Assembly: GCA_013316395.1 (NCBI GenBank)
Contig: WSMU01000018.1
Span: 1 to 19,001 of the forward strand
DNA from: Alphaproteobacteria bacterium
GTDB taxonomy: Bacteria; Pseudomonadota; Alphaproteobacteria; Rs-D84
DNA: 19,001 bases
Direction: 5' to 3'
The notes under the pieces were generated by a model, which was given only the letters and a program-made list of their open reading frames with translations, did no database searches and was not told where the DNA came from. Position numbers and translations under genes: made by a program. Shown here piece after piece: positions 14,701 through 19,001 of this stretch; within the stretch, counting starts at the first letter, position 1, and each line of letters begins with the position of its first letter.

Positions 14701-16176
14701 ATGACAAAACCAGTTGTTTTATGTATTATGGACGGGGTCGGTATAAACCCCAGCAGTGCTCATAACGCCGTGGCAATGGCAAATATGCCATTTTTTGACA
14801 AATTATTAAAACAGTATCCTCATTCTATCTTGGATGCCAGTGGCCCCGCGGTGGGATTGCCGGTGGGAACAATGGGTAATTCCGAGGTTGGTCATATAAC
14901 AATGGGGGCTGGGCGTGTCGTAAATCAGTTTTTGCGGCGCTTTCAGATTGAAAATTGGGATGAAAACCCGGCGTTGCGTCAATTTATCGCGGATGTAAAG
15001 AAACGTGGCGGCATAGTTCATTTTGCCGGTATGATGTCCGACGGGCGCGTGCATTCAAACCTAGAAGACATGGTTTTGATTATGCGTCGTGTTTTGGATG
15101 CCGGCCTGCGGGTATGCATTCATTTTATTGCCGACGGCCGCGATACCCTGCCCCAGTCTGCGCCGGAATATGTGGGTGCTTTGCAGCGTGATTTGGCAGA
15201 ATATCTGGGCGATGGGCGTGCATTTTTTGGAACGCTGTCGGGACGCTATTATGCAATGGACCGCAATCAAAATATGGATAGAACCCAGATGGCGTTTGAT
15301 GCGATTGCATGTGCTACATCTGATTTGCATGCGGCAACCATAGATAGCGCGTTGGCGGATGCATATTCCCGCGGGGAAACGGACGAGTTTATTAAGCCGA
15401 TTGTAATAGACGGTGATGTGGCAATTACGGCCAATGACGGCTTTTTGTTTGGAAATTACCGCAGTGACCGTGCCCGCCAGATAGTTCGTGCAATGCTGAA
15501 AACAGGTGCTGCGATGCTGTGCTTTTCGCAGTATGGGGAGGGCCTGAACGAGCAGTGCCCGGCCCTGTTGCCTGATGTTGCGGTTGAAAATACGCTGGGG
15601 GATGTGCTGGCGGCGGCCGGTAAAAGCCAGCTGCGCATAGCGGAAACAGAAAAATATAATCATGTAACATATTTCTTTGATGCGGAGCGGAATATTGATT
15701 TTCCAAACTCAGATAAGGTATTGATTGCATCACCCGATGTTGCGACATTTGACCTGAAGCCGGAGATGTCGGCGGTAGAAATAACAGATGCGCTGTTGCC
15801 TAAACTGTCGGAATTTGACGTGGTTATATTAAATTACGCCAATGGAGATATGGTGGGGCATACCGGCAGCGAGCCCGCAACAATCCGCGCTATGGAGACG
15901 CTGGATGCGCAGTTGGCGCGTCTGGTGCCGGCGGTGCTAGGTTTGGGCGGTACAGTTTTGATTACGGCCGACCATGGAAATGCGGAAAAGCTGTGGGATG
16001 AAGAAAATAACCTGCCCTGGACGGCGCATACGACAAATCCGGTAAATCTGATTGTGGTATCTAACGACCAGCATCAGGTGCGTGACGGCGGCCTGGCTGA
16101 TATTGCGCCAACAGTGTTAAAGTTGGCGGGTGTGGCGGTACCGTCGGATATGACCGGTAAATCGTTGGTTGATTAA
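14701..16176 (+). CDS. gpmI: 2,3-bisphosphoglycerate-independent phosphoglycerate mutase
   Basis: This enzyme interconverts 3- and 2-phosphoglycerate in glycolysis and gluconeogenesis with two divalent metals (typically manganese) and a phosphoserine intermediate, in the cytoplasm. The protein has 491 aa (E. coli about 514). Visible residues are the metal Asp11 in IMDGVG, nucleophile Ser61 in GNSEVGH, HFIADGRDTLP, GRYYAMDRNQNMDRTQ, the YRSDRARQ substrate loop, metal ligands in NGDMVGHTG and ADHGNAEKLWDEEN, and the final His of AHTTNPV. All catalytic positions appear intact. The start is ATG 14701, with AGGGGA 6 nt upstream. The gene is monocistronic, divergent from the XRE regulator, and has a terminator that begins inside its stop codon. 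Confidence 0.97.
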   Translation: MTKPVVLCIMDGVGINPSSAHNAVAMANMPFFDKLLKQYPHSILDASGPAVGLPVGTMGNSEVGHITMGAGRVVNQFLRRFQIENWDENPALRQFIADVKKRGGIVHFAGMMSDGRVHSNLEDMVLIMRRVLDAGLRVCIHFIADGRDTLPQSAPEYVGALQRDLAEYLGDGRAFFGTLSGRYYAMDRNQNMDRTQMAFDAIACATSDLHAATIDSALADAYSRGETDEFIKPIVIDGDVAITANDGFLFGNYRSDRARQIVRAMLKTGAAMLCFSQYGEGLNEQCPALLPDVAVENTLGDVLAAAGKSQLRIAETEKYNHVTYFFDAERNIDFPNSDKVLIASPDVATFDLKPEMSAVEITDALLPKLSEFDVVILNYANGDMVGHTGSEPATIRAMETLDAQLARLVPAVLGLGGTVLITADHGNAEKLWDEENNLPWTAHTTNPVNLIVVSNDQHQVRDGGLADIAPTVLKLAGVAVPSDMTGKSLVD

Positions 16177-16201
16177 AAAATGCCCCGTTCGGGGCATTTT
16201 T
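16176..16201 (+). terminator. Rho-independent terminator of gpmI
   Basis: AAAAATGCCCC (16176-16186) pairs with GGGGCATTTTT (16191-16201) around GTTC. The stem includes the last base of the gpmI stop codon. Confidence 0.93.
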
Positions 16202-16206
16202 ATTTC

Positions 16207-16235
16207 TTGTTTTTATAGTTTGTATATTATATACT
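16207..16235 (+). promoter_or_regulatory. Promoter of an intergenic RNA
   Basis: TTGTTT (16207-16212), 17 nt spacer, TATACT (16230-16235). The predicted start is at about 16241-16242, immediately before a folded segment with no reading frame. Confidence 0.5.
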
Positions 16236-16240
16236 AAAAA

Positions 16241-16322
16241 AGTCGGTGGGTGTTCCCGTCGATGGGGTATCAGAACCTCTGCTTACGCGTCGTTGATTGG
16301 TGGCGCAATGCGCCTGTTTTTA
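16241..16322 (+). ncRNA. Candidate small RNA, about 80 nt
   Basis: The segment lies between a good promoter and a terminator-like hairpin: GGCGC (16302-16306), AAT, GCGCC (16310-16314), then TGTTTTTATAT. The 5' hairpin TCGGTGGG/CCCGTCGA (16243-16250/16255-16262) pairs through two G-U wobbles. These would be A-C mismatches on the other strand, so the RNA is read from the plus strand. A small CAGA/TCTG hairpin lies at 16271-16281. It does not match 4.5S, 6S, tmRNA or RNase P motifs that I know. Confidence 0.45.
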
Positions 16323-16341
16323 TATCACGACTAAAAACAAA

Positions 16342-16444
16342 CTCCTGAACCGCGGGTCAGGAGGGTCGCGAATATATTGAATAAGCACACAATTCGTAAG
16401 ATTGTTCTGAACCTCCTGGCCACTCGATTTTCTGAGTGGTTTTT
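16342..16444 (+). promoter_or_regulatory. Leader with competing hairpins and a terminator upstream of the Cys-rich gene
   Basis: CTCCTGA (16342-16348) pairs with TCAGGAG (16357-16363). The second arm (as CAGGAGG, 16358-16364) can instead pair with CCTCCTG (16412-16418), enclosing ACAAT/ATTGT (about 16390-16407). A terminator follows: CCACTC (16420-16425), an 8-nt loop, GAGTGG (16434-16439), then TTTTT (16440-16444). It ends 35 bp before the ATG at 16479. This is an attenuator-like layout, or alternatively a second small RNA. The rest of the 302-bp gap (16177-16478) holds the gpmI terminator, the promoter at 16207 and the candidate RNA at 16241; no reading frame is supported. Confidence 0.45.
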
Positions 16445-16478
16445 CATTTCGAAAAGTAAATTTTAAAGGACCGAAACA

Positions 16479-17600
16479 ATGTTTAAAGATGTGGCAGTGT
16501 GTCTTGGGGGGATACTGTTTTTGATATCGGCGCTGGCGGGAGAGTGCAATGTTGGAGAATATGCCAACGGTGACATTTGTTCGTCTTGTCCCAGTGCATA
16601 TCCGCATAGTGTGCCAAATGCGACCGGCATAAACGATTGTTATTTAATAACTAGTGTTGGGAAATATGTTCCTGGCGCGGGTATGGCGGAAGCCAAGTGT
16701 CCTGAGAATTATTATTGCCCGGGCGGGGTTCCTGTGTTTTATAACCTAGCGAACCGATTACAGCGCATAGAATATATAAAAAGCACAGGCACACAGTACA
16801 TAGATACGGAAGTTCCGCTAGGGTCGGACATTGATACAGAAATTGTTTTTGAAAATGGGATAATACGTGAAGATCATGCGCTTTTTGGGGCCCTGAATTC
16901 TGAGCGGCATTATTGGCTGAACGGTTATAATAACCATGCCTTTATTAGATATAATGACTATCATCCAACCGCTGAAGCCAAGGGACGTTTAACCCCAGAT
17001 ACTAGGCTTGTATTAGAAATACGGAATGGCGATTGGATTCTGGATGGCAAAACAATATATTCAAATTCTGGAAAATTTAATGTGGACAGGCCCGGGTATT
17101 TATTTGCGGTAAACTACCTTACGGGCGCCAGGTGGCTTCATGGCTCTTTATCTGTATATTCATTTATACAGTGGCGAAATGATAAAAAAATAATCGATTT
17201 AATTCCGGTATATGATTCTGTAAAAGATGTATGCGGCATGCTGGATTTAGTGACAGGAAAATTCTTTGAAAATATCGGCACGGGAAAATTTGAATGTGGT
17301 GCAGCCGTTCCTGATGTTATAGGGGCGGATGGTGCAGCGGCATGCGTGGCGGCAACCGATAATATTGCGCCATATTCGCCGACGGGGTCTGATGACATGT
17401 CGGATTGTGGACGAATATTGCGTTTTTCTGATAATTATAATCTGTATCTGCGCCGCCAGCCGCGCACCACGCACAGTTTAAAAGTAAAGTTTGGCGGCAA
17501 TATATTTTATGGTGACAGCACCGACACAGAATGTGGGCGCCTGCGTATAATATACAATGGGCAAACCATGTCCGTGTGCAATATGGATTTGGATATTTAG
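16479..17600 (+). CDS. Secreted Cys-rich protein with a ConA-like domain and shared C-terminal domain
   Basis: 373 aa, exported, function unknown. The start is ATG 16479, with AAAGGA 8 nt upstream. A signal peptide (1-21, ALA|GE) is followed by a short Cys-rich section (CNVGEYANGDICSSCPSAYP, then KCPENYYCPGG). Residues of about 90-275 form a jelly-roll-like domain with the recognisable blocks RIEYIKSTGTQYIDTEVPL, WLNGYNN, DLIPVYDSVKDVCGMLDLVT and FFENIGTGKFECG. From memory these blocks recur in concanavalin/LamG-like domains of gut-bacterial and phage proteins. The last 65 residues (nt 17403-17597) repeat the C-terminal domain of the protein at 1-1328 (DCGRILRF, LYLR, SLKVKFG, FYG, LRI). The middle domain is visibly richer in A/T and ATA codons than its neighbours, suggesting acquisition. 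Its stop overlaps the tadA stop by 4 bp and no separate terminator is seen. Confidence 0.85.
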   Translation: MFKDVAVCLGGILFLISALAGECNVGEYANGDICSSCPSAYPHSVPNATGINDCYLITSVGKYVPGAGMAEAKCPENYYCPGGVPVFYNLANRLQRIEYIKSTGTQYIDTEVPLGSDIDTEIVFENGIIREDHALFGALNSERHYWLNGYNNHAFIRYNDYHPTAEAKGRLTPDTRLVLEIRNGDWILDGKTIYSNSGKFNVDRPGYLFAVNYLTGARWLHGSLSVYSFIQWRNDKKIIDLIPVYDSVKDVCGMLDLVTGKFFENIGTGKFECGAAVPDVIGADGAAACVAATDNIAPYSPTGSDDMSDCGRILRFSDNYNLYLRRQPRTTHSLKVKFGGNIFYGDSTDTECGRLRIIYNGQTMSVCNMDLDI

Positions 17601-18046
17601 TTTTTACGGCGACGCTGTTTGAAAAAATCGCGTAGCATTTGGGCCGATGCATCTGCGTACTCAGACAGTTGGGATACACCTGGGCGCCACAGGTGACGGT
17701 CTGTTTCAAATATGCGCGCATTTGATGTAATGCCGCCGCCCTTTTCATCCGTGGCGGCGAAATATATGTGCCGCATGCGCGCGAAAGATATTGCCGTGGC
17801 GCACATGGCGCAAGGTTCCAGCGAAACATATATGTCGCAATCGTCTAAAAATTTTTGCCCCAGTTTTTTACAGGCCCTGTTTATTGCGACAATTTCTGCA
17901 TGCAGTGTTGGGTTTAGCTTTTTCTGTACCAGATTTTCACCGCGTGCGATAATTTTGCCATCGCGTACAATAACCGCACCAATTGGCACATCGCCATGTT
18001 CGGCGGCGCGGCGGGCTAAAATTAAAGCTTGTTTCATAAAATCCAT
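17597..18046 (-). CDS. tadA: tRNA-specific adenosine-34 deaminase TadA
   Basis: TadA deaminates the wobble adenosine of tRNA-Arg(ACG) to inosine. The protein has 149 aa from ATG 18046. The zinc/catalytic signature is complete: LHAEIVAI (His49, catalytic Glu51) and LEPCAMCATAI (Cys79, Cys82). The N-terminal MKQALILARRAAEHGDVPIGAVIV block is typical. The TTG at 18073 would add nine unusual residues and overlap rsmD, so it was rejected; an internal ATG at 18037 is an alternative. There is no Shine-Dalgarno before 18046, but a TATACT -10 lies exactly 7 nt upstream, predicting a leaderless mRNA. It is divergent from rsmD with only 17 bp between the ATGs, and convergent with the Cys-rich gene. Confidence 0.95.
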   Translation of the reverse strand: MDFMKQALILARRAAEHGDVPIGAVIVRDGKIIARGENLVQKKLNPTLHAEIVAINRACKKLGQKFLDDCDIYVSLEPCAMCATAISFARMRHIYFAATDEKGGGITSNARIFETDRHLWRPGVSQLSEYADASAQMLRDFFKQRRRKN

Positions 18047-18056
18047 ACGGTAAAGT
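18029..18056 (+). promoter_or_regulatory. Putative rsmD promoter (leaderless)
   Basis: TTGTTT (18029-18034), 16 nt spacer, TAAAGT (18051-18056). The ATG A (18064) is the eighth base after the hexamer, and no Shine-Dalgarno is present. The -35 lies inside the tadA coding sequence, and the -10 overlaps the tadA -10. Confidence 0.35.
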
Positions 18057-18081
18057 ATAGAGTATGGATTCAAAATTGCAA
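18054..18081 (-). promoter_or_regulatory. Putative tadA promoter (leaderless)
   Basis: On the minus strand, TTGCAA (18076-18081), 16 nt spacer, TATACT (18054-18059), then 7 nt to the ATG at 18046. The -35 lies inside rsmD codons 5-6. Confidence 0.5.
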
Positions 18082-18606
18082 ATTATTTCAGGTGTGTTTC
18101 ATGGGCGTAAGCTGCGCCTGCCGGCGGGGGCGCGCCCAACGCAAAATCGTGCACGTATTGCCCTTTTTAATATGCTGGCCTCGCTGGATATTGTGCCGAT
18201 ATGTGTGTGGGATGCCTTTGCGGGCAGCGGTGCCTTTGGAATCGAGTGTTTGTCACGCTGGGCTGGGTGCCGTGCTGTTTTTACCGACATTGCCCCCGCA
18301 ACGGTGCGTGCGAATTTAAGCGCGCTGGATATAGGCGCGCGCGCGTCGGTGGTTGGGGCGGATGCAATGTCGGTGGTTGGGAAATATGGCCCTGAGGCAG
18401 ATTTGGTCTTTGTTGACCCACCCTATTCTACGGGCGGCCTGGGGGCGGCGTTTGTAAAAAGGTTGGGTGGTGTTATTCGTTCCGGGGCCATTGTAGTATG
18501 GGAGCAAGACGCCCCCGATGCGTCCATTCCCGGGGCGGAAATGTGGGAAATACTGCGCGACAAGCAATATGGGCGTGCCCGCTTTATGATTTTAAGAAAA
18601 AAGTGA
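18064..18606 (+). CDS. rsmD: 16S rRNA (guanine-966-N2)-methyltransferase RsmD
   Basis: RsmD methylates G966 of 16S rRNA with S-adenosylmethionine late in 30S assembly. The protein has 180 aa, normal for the family. Visible features are the N-terminal IISGVFHGRKLRLP and RPTQNRARIALFNML blocks, SAM motif I DAFAGSGAFGIE (50-61), and the catalytic DPPY (118-121). The start is ATG 18064, which aligns with the family N-terminus. No ribosome binding site is visible and the upstream bases are those of the divergent tadA promoter, so translation may be leaderless. The gene ends with TGA at 18604-18606, and rplY begins about 100 bp downstream with its own promoter. Confidence 0.95.
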   Translation: MDSKLQIISGVFHGRKLRLPAGARPTQNRARIALFNMLASLDIVPICVWDAFAGSGAFGIECLSRWAGCRAVFTDIAPATVRANLSALDIGARASVVGADAMSVVGKYGPEADLVFVDPPYSTGGLGAAFVKRLGGVIRSGAIVVWEQDAPDASIPGAEMWEILRDKQYGRARFMILRKK

Positions 18607-18615
18607 ATAAAGACC

Positions 18616-18644
18616 TTGATTTTTCCATGTTTTTGATAAATAAT
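18616..18644 (+). promoter_or_regulatory. Putative rplY promoter
   Basis: TTGATT (18616-18621), 17 nt spacer, AATAAT (18639-18644), with a predicted start near 18651. A second, extended -10-like element (TGCTATAAA, 18691-18699) lies directly before the gene but has no -35. Confidence 0.4.
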
Positions 18645-18647
18645 AGC

Positions 18648-18677
18648 GGTCGCGCGGCACCCTTGGAGGTCGCGTGG
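18648..18677 (+). repeat. Two direct 10-bp repeats upstream of rplY
   Basis: GGTCGCGCGG (18648-18657) and GGTCGCGTGG (18668-18677) differ at one base and start exactly 20 bp apart, about two helical turns. They lie at and just after the predicted rplY transcription start, a position fitting an operator or a leader RNA element. Confidence 0.4.
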
Positions 18678-18709
18678 TAAACTACAAACATGCTATAAAA
18701 GGATAAAAA

Positions 18710-19001
18710 ATGGCAATTAACTTAAACGCAGATATTCGCGAGCGTATTGGCAAGGGGGCCAGTCGCAGCATCCGCAATAACAAGAACATCCCTGCTGTTA
18801 TCTATGGTGAAAAGAAGGCTCCGGTTTCGATTGAGCTGAACGGGCATGATTTCGACATGTTGCTGAAAACACCCAGCTTGCGGACAAAATTATTCCAGAT
18901 TAAAACATCTAACGGTACAGAAGATGCCATGCTGATGGATATTCAGTATCATCCGATAACAGACGCCGGTCGTATTGCGGGCTTGAACGTATTGCGTATT
19001 G
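18710..19001 (+). CDS. rplY: 50S ribosomal protein L25 (Ctc family), 5' part
   Basis: L25 binds 5S rRNA in the large ribosomal subunit. The frame runs open from ATG 18710 to the window edge (97 complete codons), so the 3' end is missing. The sequence shows the family signatures GKGASRSIRNNKNIPAVIYG (about 14-33), FDMLLKTPSLRTKLF and MDIQYHPITDAGRIAGLNVL (about 74-95). The family's HPVTD motif is present as HPITD. The start has AAGGA 6 nt upstream, an ordinary leader site unlike tadA and rsmD. Whether it is a short L25 or a long Ctc/TL5 form cannot be seen here. In many Proteobacteria this gene is followed by pth. Confidence 0.93.
   Translation, partial: MAINLNADIRERIGKGASRSIRNNKNIPAVIYGEKKAPVSIELNGHDFDMLLKTPSLRTKLFQIKTSNGTEDAMLMDIQYHPITDAGRIAGLNVLRI

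Noticed and set aside
16241..16444. 4.5S, 6S, tmRNA or RNase P RNA
   Set aside because: No SRP GGAAGGAAGC loop, no 6S bubble with long closing stem, no TTCGA T-loop with CCA, and no RNase P GAGGAAAGTCC core were found.
17597..18073. Longer tadA starting at TTG 18073
   Set aside because: It would overlap rsmD codons, adds residues foreign to TadA, and the tadA -10 element lies downstream of that start.
1..19001. CRISPR arrays, insertion sequences, prophage or integrative elements
   Set aside because: No evenly spaced repeats, no transposase or integrase frames, and no terminal inverted repeats around a gene were seen.

Overview
The window reads as a piece of the chromosome of an uncultured, probably host-associated alphaproteobacterium with compact intergenic spaces. 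Housekeeping genes (secA, dnaE, rsmH, gpmI, tadA, rsmD, rplY) alternate with secreted cysteine-rich proteins of unknown function. The alphaproteobacterial assignment is an inference from the FQQ-type XRE regulator (FQQIQKYE), the DnaE1 layout and the general resemblance to small-genome gut/rumen Alphaproteobacteria known to me from memory; it is not a database result. TGA is an ordinary stop (dnaE, rsmH, rsmD), so the standard bacterial code applies.

Layout. Positions 1-1328 hold the 3' end of a large modular Cys-rich surface protein, followed by a bidirectional terminator and a 71-codon orphan gene on the minus strand (1392-1607). That gene is divergent from secA (1748-4366), which is closed by a second bidirectional terminator. 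A 71-codon XRE-like gene (4398-4613, minus) follows, with a leader of about 205 nt carrying many perfect hairpins (4614-4819). Next come dnaE (4935-8345) and rsmH (8342-9190), joined by a 4-bp overlap. Then a small CPVC membrane protein (9254-9763) and a conserved soluble protein (9780-10400) form a pair, and a two-gene secreted-protein operon (10460-12853 and 12875-14098) ends at a third bidirectional terminator. An XRE regulator (14159-14572, minus) is divergent from gpmI (14701-16176). A 302-bp RNA-like intergenic region (16177-16478) leads to a second Cys-rich secreted protein (16479-17600). That protein ends in the same domain of about 62 residues as the protein at the start of the window. 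It converges on tadA (17597-18046, minus), which is divergent from rsmD (18064-18606). The window ends inside rplY (L25).

Themes. (1) Two unrelated secreted proteins share a C-terminal domain, which suggests a sorting, anchoring or assembly module in an expanded surface-protein family. (2) Two intergenic regions contain competing hairpins plus a terminator, an architecture typical of attenuators, riboswitches or small RNAs. (3) dnaE, tadA and rsmD lack a Shine-Dalgarno and have a -10-like hexamer 6-7 nt before the ATG, which predicts leaderless mRNAs. (4) Several promoters share a TTGCAA-like -35 with a 16-17 nt spacer. I found no tRNA, rRNA, CRISPR array, transposase or integrase.
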